Below are positions 33,876 to 41,403 of a DNA stretch of 64,000 nt, in pieces. The stretch is from Streptomyces spinosus (lineage in GTDB: Bacteria > Actinomycetota > Actinomycetes > Streptomycetales > Streptomycetaceae): positions 1 through 64,000 of the forward strand of contig NZ_JAINRC010000001.1 of NCBI RefSeq assembly GCF_020400655.1, given 5' to 3'. A model generated the notes under the pieces. It saw nothing but the letters and a program-made list of their open reading frames with translations, searched no databases and was not told the DNA's origin. The position numbers were made by a program, and so were the translations under genes. Every line of letters starts with the position of its first letter. Position 1 is the stretch's first letter.

Positions 33876-34850
33876 GTGACGATCACCTCCCCCCACCTCG
33901 GCAGCCCGTCCGTCTGGACCGACGCGCGACTGCTGTTCGCACTGGAGGAAGTGGTCGAGAAGGAGCTGAACCGGCACCTGAGCGTCGCCAAGGACTGGAT
34001 GCCGCACGAGTACGTGCCGTGGAGCGACGGCCGCAACTTCCCGGGCCTGTTCGAGGACGGGGAGGCCTGGGACAAGGAGCAGTCCCGGGTGACGGAGATC
34101 GGCCGGATCGCCCTCGTGGTGAACCTGCTGACCGAGGACAACCTGCCGAGCTACCACCACGAGATCGCCTCGCTCTTCGGCCGCGACGGCGCCTGGGGCA
34201 CCTGGGTGCACCGCTGGACGGCCGAGGAGGGCCGGCACGGCATCGTGATGCGGGACTACCTGCTGACCTCGCGGGCGGTGGACCCGGACAAGCTGGAACG
34301 TTTCCGTATGGCGCACATGAGCGAGGGCTTCGAGTCCGACAACCGGCACTCGATGCTGCACTCGGTGGCCTACGTCGCCTTCCAGGAGCTGGCCACGCGG
34401 ATCTCGCACCGCAACACCGGCCACCAGTCGGGGGACCCGGTCTGCGACCGCATGCTGGCCCGCATCGCGACCGACGAGAACCTGCACATGGTGTTCTACC
34501 GCAACCTGCTGAAGGCCGCGTTCGAGCTGGCGCCCGACCTGACCATGCAGGCGGTCCGGGACGTCGTCGTGAACTTCCGGATGCCCGGTCACGGCATCCC
34601 CGGCTTCGAGCGGGCCGCCGCGCAGATGGCGATCGGCGAGGTGTACAACCTGCGCATCCACCACGACGACGTGCTGCAGCCGGTGCTGCGCTTCCTGAAG
34701 GTCCTGGAGATCGACGGCCTCGGCCCCGAGGGACGCCAGGCGCAGGAGGAACTCGCCCTGTTCATGGGCGGGCTGAACGCCGAGGCCACGAAGTTCGACG
34801 AGAAGCTGGCCGCGCGCAAGGCCCGTATGACGTCGCGCGCCGGAGGCTGA
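33876..34850 (+). CDS. Acyl-ACP desaturase (soluble diiron, stearoyl-ACP desaturase family)
   Basis: A 324-residue soluble di-iron enzyme that introduces a double bond into acyl-ACP (or acyl-CoA) using O2 and reduced ferredoxin. The helical bundle carries two Glu/His ligand motifs: T-A-E-E-G-R-H-G (the E-E-x-R-H motif, near residue 120) and A-T-D-E-N-L-H-M (the D-E-x-x-H motif, near 205). A further Glu ligand region is T-E-D-N-L-P-S-Y-H-H. The start is GTG after CTGGAG. The upstream triple operator indicates tight regulation, probably by fatty-acid status. A GC hairpin separates it from the convergent wbl gene. It is homologous to mycobacterial DesA proteins. Confidence 0.9.
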   Translation: MTITSPHLGSPSVWTDARLLFALEEVVEKELNRHLSVAKDWMPHEYVPWSDGRNFPGLFEDGEAWDKEQSRVTEIGRIALVVNLLTEDNLPSYHHEIASLFGRDGAWGTWVHRWTAEEGRHGIVMRDYLLTSRAVDPDKLERFRMAHMSEGFESDNRHSMLHSVAYVAFQELATRISHRNTGHQSGDPVCDRMLARIATDENLHMVFYRNLLKAAFELAPDLTMQAVRDVVVNFRMPGHGIPGFERAAAQMAIGEVYNLRIHHDDVLQPVLRFLKVLEIDGLGPEGRQAQEELALFMGGLNAEATKFDEKLAARKARMTSRAGG

Positions 34851-34861
34851 CGCCCCGCGCG

Positions 34862-34883
34862 GGCCCGGCCCGGCGCCCGGGCC
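34862..34883. terminator. Hairpin between the desaturase and wbl genes
   Basis: GGCCCGG (34862-34868) and CCGGGCC (34877-34883) form a 7-bp stem with an 8-nt loop between convergent stops. Confidence 0.55.
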
Positions 34884-34911
34884 GGCGGGCGGCCCACGGT
34901 TTCACGACGTG

Positions 34912-35157
34912 TCAGCGGGCGGCGCGGCGCAGGGCGAGGCGCTCCTTCTCCGACAGGCCGCCCCAGACACCGAACCGCTCGTCGTTGGCCAGCGCGTAGT
35001 CCAGACAGGCCGGGCGCAGCTCGCACAGGGCGCAGATGCGCTTCGCCTCGCGCACCGAGCTGCCCGGCTCGGGGAAGAAGAAGTCCGGCCCGGTCTGCGC
35101 GCACAGCGCCTGCGCCTGCCAGGCGTCGTCGGCCGGCGTGATGGTTTCGTAGTGCAT
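34912..35157 (-). CDS. WhiB-like (Wbl) iron-sulphur transcription factor
   Basis: An 81-residue Wbl protein, unique to actinobacteria. Its four Cys ligands of a [4Fe-4S] cluster are C19, C42, C45 and C51 (C-x22-C-x2-C-x5-C). The G-V-W-G-G turn (63-67) binds region 4 of the principal sigma factor, and the basic tail (L-A-L-R-R-A-A-R) contacts DNA. The short length puts it with compact members such as the WblE/WhiB1 type. The ATG at 35157 begins the conserved region. The frame runs upstream to 35406 without a ribosome-binding site. Its regulon is unknown. It is convergent with the desaturase gene and divergent from the glyoxalase-like gene. Confidence 0.92.
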   Translation of the reverse strand: MHYETITPADDAWQAQALCAQTGPDFFFPEPGSSVREAKRICALCELRPACLDYALANDERFGVWGGLSEKERLALRRAAR

Positions 35158-35435
35158 GGCCAGGAGCCTGCCCCACGGCGAAAAACGTTCGATCAACGGC
35201 GGCGAAACGGCGCGCCCGGTCCCTCCGGCCGCCCCGATGATGCTCCCCGCGGCCCGGCGCGCGCACGGCGGCGCGCCCGGCGGCGGGAAAACCGGGAGAA
35301 CGCGTGCCGTCACGCGTGGTGAGGGTGGACCGTGCCGGCGTCTCCCGGCGCGTCCCGGGGCTCCGGCAGCGATTGCCGGTGGGCGGTGCCAGACTCGGCA
35401 GTGCACAGGACGGAGCCCCTTGCGAGGAGGGCGAG

Positions 35436-36224
35436 ATGCTCACCACCCGTTTCGTCGACGGCGCGCCCAACTGGATCGACGTCGGCAGTCCCGACATCGA
35501 CGGCGCCGCCGCTTTCTACGGCGGTCTGTTCGGCTGGCGGTTCAGGTCGGCGGGGCCGGACGCCGGCGGTTACGGCTTCTTCCAGCTGGACGGCAGGACC
35601 GTCGCCGGCGGCATGCAGACCGGGCCCGGCCAGGGGCCTGCGGCCTGGACGGTGTACTTCCAGAGCGAGGACGCGCAGGCCACCGCCGAGGCGGCCGAAC
35701 AGGCCCACGGCAGAGTGCTGTTCCAGCCCGTCGACGTGATGGGCCAGGGCCGCATGGCGGTCCTCGCCGACCGGGCGGGCGTACGGTTCGGGATCTGGCA
35801 GCCGGGCCGGACCAAGGGCGTGGAAGTCGCGGGCGAGCCGGGCTCCCTGCGCTGGGTGGAGCTGTACACCCCGGACATCGCGGCGGCCGCCGCCTTCTAC
35901 CGCCGCGTGCTGGGCCTGGAGACCTCCGCGCCGTTCCCGGGCGGGACGTACACCTGTTTCAACCCGGACGGCGCCGGGGAGGACGCGATGTTCGGCGGGA
36001 TGGTGCCGCTGGCCGACGATCCCATCGAGGCCGAGGCGGGTCCGTACTGGCTGCCGTACTTCGAGGTGGAGGACACCGACGCCGTGGTGGAACAGGCGCA
36101 GCGCCTGGGCGGGACGGTGCGGGTGCCCGCGACGACCCTGGAGGGCGTGGGCCGCACGGCCCGGCTCGCCGACCCGTACGGGGTCCGCTTCGCGGTGATC
36201 ACGAGTGAGCGGCCCCAGGACTGA
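35436..36224 (+). CDS. Two-domain VOC (glyoxalase/bleomycin-resistance fold) protein
   Basis: A 262-residue protein made of two VOC domains in tandem, each beginning with the pattern W-I-D-V-G-S-P-D or W-V-E-L-Y-T-P-D followed by A-A-x-F-Y (about 14-30 and 138-155). Each domain ends with a strand such as A-D-R-A-G-V-R-F-G or A-D-P-Y-G-V-R-F-A. It resembles the mycobacterial CFP30B/27-kDa antigen type. Metal ligands are not obviously complete, so enzymatic activity is uncertain; such proteins may bind hydroxylated or stress metabolites. The ATG follows an excellent GAGGAGGG. The stop lies 13 bp before the full-length dispersed repeat. Confidence 0.85.
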   Translation: MLTTRFVDGAPNWIDVGSPDIDGAAAFYGGLFGWRFRSAGPDAGGYGFFQLDGRTVAGGMQTGPGQGPAAWTVYFQSEDAQATAEAAEQAHGRVLFQPVDVMGQGRMAVLADRAGVRFGIWQPGRTKGVEVAGEPGSLRWVELYTPDIAAAAAFYRRVLGLETSAPFPGGTYTCFNPDGAGEDAMFGGMVPLADDPIEAEAGPYWLPYFEVEDTDAVVEQAQRLGGTVRVPATTLEGVGRTARLADPYGVRFAVITSERPQD

Positions 36225-36237
36225 CCCCGGGGTCTTC

Positions 36238-36396
36238 CGTTCGGACCAGGCCGGACCAGGCAGCGGGAGCGGGGTCCGGTGCCGTGCGTCGCGAGGCGGA
36301 GGAGGGCGCCATGGCGGAGCCACGGCAGCCGACCAACGCGGCGAGGCGCGGCACCAGGGCCCGCGAGCCCGGCATGATCCGAACGAGCGGCCTAGG
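36238..36396. repeat. Dispersed palindromic element, long form (copy 2 of 3)
   Basis: The terminal inverted repeats CGTTCGGACCA (36238-36248, one mismatch) and TGATCCGAACG (36375-36385) enclose about 126 bp containing GGAGGAGGGCGCCATGGCGG. On the minus strand the right end continues as TAGGCCGCT from the stop codon of the LacI gene (36392-36394). Compared with the copy at 10928, the outer ~25 bp on each side are conserved and the interior is longer, so the short copy looks like an internal deletion. No coding capacity was found, so it is MITE-like. Confidence 0.7.
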
Positions 36397-37483
36397 CCGA
36401 GGCGCGGCGTATCAGGGTGGTCGGCAGGATCACTTCCGACGGCGGTGCCCGGTGGGCGCCCGCCTTGCTGTCCGTCCCCTCGCGGGCGCCGGACAGCCCG
36501 CGCAGCAGCAGGCGAGCCATCAGCCGGCCCATCTCCTCGATGTCCTGACGGACCGTCGTCAGCGGGGGGTCGGCCTGTTCGGTGACCGGCACCATGTCGT
36601 CGAAGCCGACCACGGCCACGTCCTCGGGCACGCGCCGGCCGCTCGCGCGCAGCACCCTGAGGGCACCGAGCGCGGTGAGGTCGTTGGCGGCGAACACGGC
36701 GTCGACGTCCGGGCAGCGGTCGAGGAGTTCGCGCATGGCGCGTTCGCCGCCGGACGGGGTGAAGTCGCTCTCCTCGACCAGCCGGGGATCGTGTCCGCCC
36801 AGGGCGTCGCTCATGACGTCCCGGTAGCCGTCGAGCCGGTCCACCGCCGAGGTCTGGTCCAGCGCCCCGGTGATGTGGGCGACGCGCCGGCGGCCGAGGT
36901 CGAGCAGGTGCCGGACGGCCGCGCGGGCACCGCCCCGGTTGTCGCAGTCGACGTAGACCACGCCAGGGCCGGACGCGCGGGTGTCCGCGCCCCAGCCGGG
37001 GCGCCCGCCGAACACGGTGGGCACGCCGGCGTCGTGGATGAGGCCGGGCAGCGGGTCGTCCAGGTGCAGCGAGAAGACGAGCGCGCCGTCGACATGGCCG
37101 CCGGCGAGGTAACGGGCCACGCGCGCGTGGTCGGCTCGGCCCTCGGTGAGCAGCAGCACGAGCTGGTTGTCGTGGGCGGTCAGTTCCTTGCTGATGCCGC
37201 GCAGCTGGAGGGCGAAGAAGGGGTCGGCGAAGACGCGGGTCTCGGGTTCTGCGATGACGACCGCGACGGCGTCGTGCCGCCGGGTGACGAGGCTGCGCGC
37301 CGCCTGGTTGGGGACGTAGCCCAGCTCCTCCACGGCCCGGCGGACCCGCTCGGCCAGCGGCTCACGGACCCCGTCGCCGCCGTTGACCACGCGGGACACG
37401 GTGGCCCGGGACACCCCGGCCCGCGCGGCCACGGCCTCCAGCGTGGGGCGCGACACTGCCTCGGTCACTTCGGGACTCCTCAT
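36392..37483 (-). CDS. LacI-family transcriptional regulator
   Basis: A 363-residue repressor. The N-terminal HTH is TLEAVAARAGVSRATVSRVVNGGDGVREPLAERVRRAVEELGYVPN (about 14-60), including the hinge helix. The periplasmic-binding-protein-like sensor domain runs to about 345 and ends with the usual VGFDDMVPVTEQADPPLTTVRQDIEEMG block. The ligand is unknown and no sugar-transport genes adjoin it. The ATG at 37483 was chosen because it starts 12 residues before the HTH. It ends in TAG at the boundary of the long dispersed repeat, and its last codons (R-R-A-S-A) precede the element directly. Confidence 0.88.
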   Translation of the reverse strand: MRSPEVTEAVSRPTLEAVAARAGVSRATVSRVVNGGDGVREPLAERVRRAVEELGYVPNQAARSLVTRRHDAVAVVIAEPETRVFADPFFALQLRGISKELTAHDNQLVLLLTEGRADHARVARYLAGGHVDGALVFSLHLDDPLPGLIHDAGVPTVFGGRPGWGADTRASGPGVVYVDCDNRGGARAAVRHLLDLGRRRVAHITGALDQTSAVDRLDGYRDVMSDALGGHDPRLVEESDFTPSGGERAMRELLDRCPDVDAVFAANDLTALGALRVLRASGRRVPEDVAVVGFDDMVPVTEQADPPLTTVRQDIEEMGRLMARLLLRGLSGAREGTDSKAGAHRAPPSEVILPTTLIRRASA

Positions 37484-37531
37484 CGGCGGCTGCCGATCAG
37501 GATAGCCGCGGGACACGGGACCGGCCTGGTC

Positions 37532-38551
37532 TCAGGGCGAGGGCTCCCGGCGGGCGCGGCTCGGCTGCACCCGTTTCGGTTCGCCGGGCATCTTCGGGTA
37601 CTCCGGCGGGTACGGCAGGTCGCCCAGGCCGTGGTCGTGCTCGTCCTGGCGGGCCAGTTCCAGCAGCGCGTCCAGGGAGTGGGCGTGGTCGTCCATGCCG
37701 GCGTGCACGTCACCGAGTTCGGCGAACCGGGCCGGCATGGTGGCGAGGTCGAAGTCGCGGGGCTCGGCGACCCCCACCTCCTCCCAGCGCAGCGGTGCGG
37801 AGACGGGGGCGTGCGGGCGGGGACGTACCGAATAGGCGGAGGCGATGGTGCGGTCCCTGGCCGTCTGGTTGTAGTCGAGGAAGATGCGGCTCCCGCGTTC
37901 CTCCTTCCACCACTTGATGGTCACCCGGTCCGGCATCCGGCGCTCCATCTCCCGGCCGACGGCGATCGCCGCGCGGCGCACCTGGGTGAAGGTCCAGCGC
38001 GGTTCGATGGGGACGAAGACGTGCAGGCCCCGGCCGCCGGAGGTCTTCGGCCAGCCGCGCAGCCCGCCGAACTCGTCCAGCACGGCCCGTAGTTCCTGGG
38101 CGGCGCGGGCCGCGTCGGCGTAGTCGGTGCCGGGCTGCGGGTCGAGGTCGATGCGGAGTTCGTCGGGATGGTCGACGTCGGTGGCGCGTACCGGCCAGGG
38201 GTGGAAGGTGAGGGTGCCGTACTGGGCGGCCCACACCACGGCGGCCTCCTCGGTGGGGCACATCTCGTCGGCGCTGCGCCCGCTGGGGAAGGTGATGTGG
38301 GCGGTCGGGATCCAGCCCGGCATGCCCTTCGGCGCCCGCTTCTGGTAGAACCACTCGCCGCCTACGCCGTCCGGGTAGCGCTCCAGGGTCGTGGGGCGGT
38401 TGCGCAGGGCGCGCAGGATGCCGGGGCCGACGGCGGCGTAGTACCGGGCGAGGTCCAGCTTGGTGAAGCCCCGCTCCGGGAAGAACACCTTGTCCGGGCT
38501 GGACAGCCGTACGGTCCGGCCCGCCACCTCCAGTTCCACCGCATCGCCCAT
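37532..38551 (-). CDS. ligD: LigD-type DNA polymerase/primase domain protein (non-homologous end joining)
   Basis: A 339-residue stand-alone polymerase module of the bacterial end-joining system (archaeo-eukaryotic primase family). The catalytic metal motif is D-L-D in E-L-R-I-D-L-D-P-Q-P-G (about residue 135). Downstream are K-T-S-G-G-R-G-L-H-V-F-V (the S-G-x-x-G-x-H phosphate-binding motif) and S-R-I-F-L-D-Y-N-Q-T-A-R (third Asp). Here the polymerase is separate from the ligase, which is encoded divergently 95 bp away. No Ku gene is in the window. TACCGT lies exactly 6 nt before the ATG, so the mRNA may be leaderless. It probably fills gaps during double-strand-break repair, for example in spores. 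Confidence 0.9.
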   Translation of the reverse strand: MGDAVELEVAGRTVRLSSPDKVFFPERGFTKLDLARYYAAVGPGILRALRNRPTTLERYPDGVGGEWFYQKRAPKGMPGWIPTAHITFPSGRSADEMCPTEEAAVVWAAQYGTLTFHPWPVRATDVDHPDELRIDLDPQPGTDYADAARAAQELRAVLDEFGGLRGWPKTSGGRGLHVFVPIEPRWTFTQVRRAAIAVGREMERRMPDRVTIKWWKEERGSRIFLDYNQTARDRTIASAYSVRPRPHAPVSAPLRWEEVGVAEPRDFDLATMPARFAELGDVHAGMDDHAHSLDALLELARQDEHDHGLGDLPYPPEYPKMPGEPKRVQPSRARREPSP

Positions 38552-38557
38552 GCGGCC

Positions 38558-38563
38558 ACGGTA
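38558..38563 (-). promoter_or_regulatory. -10 box for a probably leaderless LigD-polymerase mRNA
   Basis: TACCGT on the minus strand ends 6 nt before the ATG at 38551. The intervening GGCCGC is not a ribosome-binding site. Confidence 0.5.
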
Positions 38564-38646
38564 GGCGCACCTCACGCCACTCGCATACCGGGGCAAAGGG
38601 GTACGCATCCGAGCGGAAACGGATGTACACGAGCAGAATCGGAGTC

Positions 38647-39723
38647 ATGGATCTGCCCGTCATGCCGCCCGTGAAGCCGATGCTCGCCAAGTCCGTGGCG
38701 AAGATCCCGCCGGGGATGCACTACGAGGCCAAGTGGGACGGCTTCCGGTCGATCGTGTTCCGGGACGGGGCCGAGGTCGAGCTGGGCAGCCGGACCGGAA
38801 AGCCGCTGACCAGGTACTTCCCCGAGCTGGTCGCGGCGCTGCGGGAGCGGCTGCCCGAGCGGTGCGTGCTGGACGGGGAGATCGTCGTCGCGCGGGGCGG
38901 GCGGCTGGACTTCGACGCGCTGACCGAGCGCATCCACCCGGCGGCCTCCCGGGTGCGGATGCTGGCGGAGAAGACCCCGGCCTCCTTCGTCGCCTTCGAC
39001 CTGCTCGCCCTGGACGACCACGCCCTGCTCGACGTGCCGCTCACCGACCGCCGCGCCCTGCTGGACCGGGCCCTGGCCGGCGCGGGCCCGCCGGTGCACG
39101 TGGCGCCGTCGACGACCGACATCGAGGTGGCCCGGCAGTGGTTCGAGCAGTTCGAGGGCGCCGGTCTCGACGGGATCGTCGCCAAGCCGCTCACCCTGCA
39201 CTACCTCCAGGACGAGCGGGCCATGTTCAAGATCAAGCACGAGCGCACGGCGGACGTCGTCGTCGCCGGGTACCGGTTCCACAAGAGCGGCCCGGTGGTG
39301 GGCTCGCTGCTGCTGGGGCTGTACGACGAGCAGGGCCGGCTCCAGCACGTGGGCGTGTCGGCCGCGTTCTCCATGAAGAGGCGCGCCGAGCTGGTCGAGG
39401 AGCTCCAGCCGCTGCGCATGGAGGACGTCTCCGGGCACCCGTGGGCCGCCTGGACGGACGAGACCGCGCACGAGACGGCACGGCTGCCGGGCGCACCGAG
39501 CCGCTGGTCGGGCAAGAAGGACCTGTCCTGGGTGCCGCTGCGGCCGGAACGGGTGGCCGAGGTGGCGTACGACCACATGGAGAACGGCCGGCGGTTCCGG
39601 CACACGGCCCGCTTCCGCCGCTGGCGCCCGGACCGCACCCCGCGGAGCTGCACGTACGACCAGCTGGAGGAACCGGTCCGGTACGACCTCGCGGAGATCC
39701 TCGGGGAGAAGGGCGGCGGCTGA
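38647..39723 (+). CDS. ATP-dependent DNA ligase (LigC/LigD-ligase type)
   Basis: A 358-residue ligase that seals nicks through an enzyme-AMP intermediate. The nucleophile is K29 in E-A-K-W-D-G-F-R (motif I, K-x-D-G). Further motifs are S-R-T-G-K (III-like), V-L-D-G-E-I-V-V, F-D-L-L-A-L-D-D, G-L-D-G-I-V-A-K-P (motif IV, EGxxxK-like but with D-G) and M-F-K-I-K-H-E-R (motif V). The C-terminal ~110 residues form the OB domain. The ATG at 38647 has GGAG just upstream. It is divergent from the LigD polymerase gene, the split arrangement found in Streptomyces end joining. The stop codon lies in a perfect palindrome shared with the convergent pseudogene. Confidence 0.9.
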   Translation: MDLPVMPPVKPMLAKSVAKIPPGMHYEAKWDGFRSIVFRDGAEVELGSRTGKPLTRYFPELVAALRERLPERCVLDGEIVVARGGRLDFDALTERIHPAASRVRMLAEKTPASFVAFDLLALDDHALLDVPLTDRRALLDRALAGAGPPVHVAPSTTDIEVARQWFEQFEGAGLDGIVAKPLTLHYLQDERAMFKIKHERTADVVVAGYRFHKSGPVVGSLLLGLYDEQGRLQHVGVSAAFSMKRRAELVEELQPLRMEDVSGHPWAAWTDETAHETARLPGAPSRWSGKKDLSWVPLRPERVAEVAYDHMENGRRFRHTARFRRWRPDRTPRSCTYDQLEEPVRYDLAEILGEKGGG

Positions 39724-39740
39724 GCGGGCCGGCCCGCTCA
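39721..39740. terminator. 20-bp perfect palindrome containing both convergent stop codons
   Basis: TGAGCGGGCCGGCCCGCTCA is fully self-complementary. Its first triplet is the TGA of the ligase gene and its last triplet (TCA) is the TGA of the alcohol-dehydrogenase remnant on the minus strand. It is probably a bidirectional terminator. Confidence 0.7.
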
Positions 39741-39884
39741 GCCGCCGAGCCACAGCCGCAGCCACCGCCACGGCCACGGCCACGGCCATATGAGGATCTT
39801 CACCGCGCCGTCCCGCTCGCGCCGGAACATCTCGTACGCGTGCGGCGCCTTCGTCAGCGGCAGCCGGTGCGTGGCTGGTGTACG
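39738..39884 (-). pseudogene. 3' remnant of a zinc-dependent alcohol dehydrogenase gene
   Basis: Reading the minus strand to the TGA at 39740-39738 gives T-H-R-L-P-L-T-K-A-P-H-A-Y-E-M-F and R-R-E-R-D-G-A-V-K-I-L-I. This is the characteristic C-terminus of class III / formaldehyde-dehydrogenase-like medium-chain dehydrogenases. It is followed by an aberrant W-P-W-P-W-P-W-R-W tail encoded by GGCCAC-type hexamer repeats. Upstream of the THRLPL segment the similarity ends and no zinc- or NAD-binding parts remain. About 45 codons survive, so most of the gene has been deleted. The breakpoint lies next to the pcaV regulator gene. Confidence 0.7.
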
Positions 39885-39933
39885 TACCGGCACCGTGAGG
39901 CGGCCGGTGCCGTGCGCACCGGCAGGGCCGTCG

Positions 39934-40398
39934 TCAGCTTCGGGCGGCCGGCGGCCCGGCCGGGTGGCGCAGTTCCTCGGCCGCGTCCGCGACCCGGCGG
40001 AGCAGGTCGAAGAACACGGTCTGTTCCCCGGCGGACAGCGGGGCGAGGAAGACCTGGTTCATCCGGGCCGTCCGCACGGTCAGTCTGCGGTGGGTGCGCA
40101 GGCCGTCGTCGGTGAGGCGGAGCAGGAAGCGCCGGCCGTCCTGGGGGTCGCGCGTCTTGTGCAGCAGTCCCCGGCGGTCGAGCCGGCTGATGACCTCGGC
40201 GATGGTGGAGCGGTCGAGGCCCACCCGCTCCCCCACGGTCCGCTGGTCCAGCCCGGGTTCGGCGACGAGGGCGTTCATGACCGCGAACTGCGGCGAGGTG
40301 ATCTCCTCGGACACCATCGTGTTCCACAGCAGGTGGTGCGCCTGCTGGAGCCGCCGGGCCAGATGCCCGGGATGGGTGGCGAGGTCCACCGCGGCCAT
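39934..40398 (-). CDS. pcaV: MarR-family regulator, probable PcaV repressor of the protocatechuate genes
   Basis: A 154-residue winged-helix regulator. The HTH lies in the middle (L-D-Q-R-T-V-G-E-R-V-G-L-D-R-S-T-I-A-E-V-I-S-R-L), followed by the beta-wing (T-R-D-P-Q-D-G-R-R-F-L-L-R-L-T-D-D-G). A long C-terminal helix serves for dimerisation. It is divergent from pcaHGBL, exactly as PcaV is in S. coelicolor (from memory). There the protein represses the pca genes and is released by protocatechuate. The ATG at 40398 follows AGGGGAG. A palindrome in front of its own start suggests autoregulation. Confidence 0.87.
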   Translation of the reverse strand: MAAVDLATHPGHLARRLQQAHHLLWNTMVSEEITSPQFAVMNALVAEPGLDQRTVGERVGLDRSTIAEVISRLDRRGLLHKTRDPQDGRRFLLRLTDDGLRTHRRLTVRTARMNQVFLAPLSAGEQTVFFDLLRRVADAAEELRHPAGPPAARS

Positions 40399-40417
40399 GC
40401 GCGCTCCCCTGGTCGAT

Positions 40418-40436
40418 TCGTTGGTGCACTGAACGA
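40418..40436. promoter_or_regulatory. Candidate PcaV operator near the pcaV start
   Basis: TCGTT-GGTGCACTG-AACGA has matching 5-bp arms and a GTGCAC centre. It lies 20 bp before the pcaV start codon, where binding would block pcaV transcription. Confidence 0.45.
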
Positions 40437-40490
40437 TACCCGGCGCCGGCCTCCTGCGTCTCGCCCTGCCGGCCGGTCCGATTCCCACCC

Positions 40491-40519
40491 TTGACGGTCA
40501 CCTTCTCCGGTGGCAGCGT
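40491..40519 (+). promoter_or_regulatory. Candidate pcaH promoter
   Basis: TTGACG (40491-40496), a 17-bp spacer and CAGCGT (40514-40519). Transcription would start near 40526, about 10 bp before the AAACAGTCAG palindrome. The -10 match is modest. Confidence 0.4.
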
Positions 40520-40535
40520 GAGCGGCACCTCGCCG

Positions 40536-40559
40536 AAACAGTCAGTGCCCTGACTGTTT
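40536..40559. promoter_or_regulatory. Perfect inverted repeat, candidate PcaV operator for the pca operon
   Basis: AAACAGTCAG (40536-40545) and CTGACTGTTT (40550-40559) are exact reverse complements around TGCC. It lies 60-83 bp before the pcaH start, probably just downstream of the transcription start, so a bound MarR dimer would act as a roadblock. Confidence 0.65.
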
Positions 40560-40618
40560 GGGGACTCCCCCCTGAGGAACCGGAGAGACTTCCTCCTCGA
40601 ACGTCAAGGAAGCGTCAG

Positions 40619-41398
40619 GTGCCCATGCCTCTCACCCAAGCCGACGTCGACCGGGAGATCGCCGCGGCGCACGCCGCCTACGAGAAGCGTGTCGCCGACG
40701 GCGCCCCCGTCGAACACCACCCGCGCCGCGACTACGCGCCGTACCGCTCCTCCGTGCTGCGCCACCCGAAACGGCCCCTGGTGGCGATCGACACCAGCCG
40801 GGACCCCGATCTGGTGGAACTGCACTCCCCCGCCTTCGGCGAGCGCGACCTCGCCGAAGCCGACAACGACCTCACCCGGCAGCACACCGGGGAGCCCATC
40901 GGCGAGCGGATCACCGTCTCCGGACGGCTGCTGGACCGGCACGGGCGCCCGGTCCGCGGCCAGCTGATCGAGATCTGGCAGGCCAACTCGGCCGGCCGCT
41001 ACGCCCACCGGCGCGAGCAGCACGACGCCCCGCTCGACCCGAACTTCACCGGTGCCGGCCGCGCCCTCACCGACGCCGAGGGCCGCTACCACTTCACCAC
41101 CGTCCAGCCCGGCCCCTACCCGTGGCGCAACCACGTGGGTGCCTGGCGCCCGGCGCACATCCACTTCTCGGTGTTCGGCTCGGCGTTCACGCAGCGGCTG
41201 GTGACGCAGATGTACTTCCCGAACGACCCGCTCTTCCCGTACGACCCGATCCTTCAGTCCGTGACGGACGACGCGGCCCGCCAGCGGCTGGTCGCCACCT
41301 ACGACCACAGCCTGTCGGTGCCGGAGTTCTCCCTCGGCTACCACTGGGACATCGTGCTGGACGGCCCGGCCGCCACCTGGACGGAAGAAGGACGCTGA
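40619..41398 (+). CDS. pcaH: Protocatechuate 3,4-dioxygenase, beta subunit
   Basis: A 259-residue non-haem Fe(III) intradiol dioxygenase subunit. With PcaG it cleaves protocatechuate between the two hydroxyls to 3-carboxy-cis,cis-muconate. The iron ligands lie in the PcaH chain: Tyr in Q-P-G-P-Y-P-W-R-N and the A-H-I-H-F pair (R-P-A-H-I-H-F-S), with a second Tyr near T-Q-M-Y-F-P. The intradiol signature L-I-E-I-W-Q-A-N-S-A-G-R-Y is present. The GTG at 40619 has AAGGAAG spaced 6 nt; an ATG two codons later is also possible. It is the first gene of the operon, and pcaG starts 5 bp after it. Confidence 0.94.
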   Translation: MPMPLTQADVDREIAAAHAAYEKRVADGAPVEHHPRRDYAPYRSSVLRHPKRPLVAIDTSRDPDLVELHSPAFGERDLAEADNDLTRQHTGEPIGERITVSGRLLDRHGRPVRGQLIEIWQANSAGRYAHRREQHDAPLDPNFTGAGRALTDAEGRYHFTTVQPGPYPWRNHVGAWRPAHIHFSVFGSAFTQRLVTQMYFPNDPLFPYDPILQSVTDDAARQRLVATYDHSLSVPEFSLGYHWDIVLDGPAATWTEEGR

Positions 41399-41403
41399 CC
41401 GCC

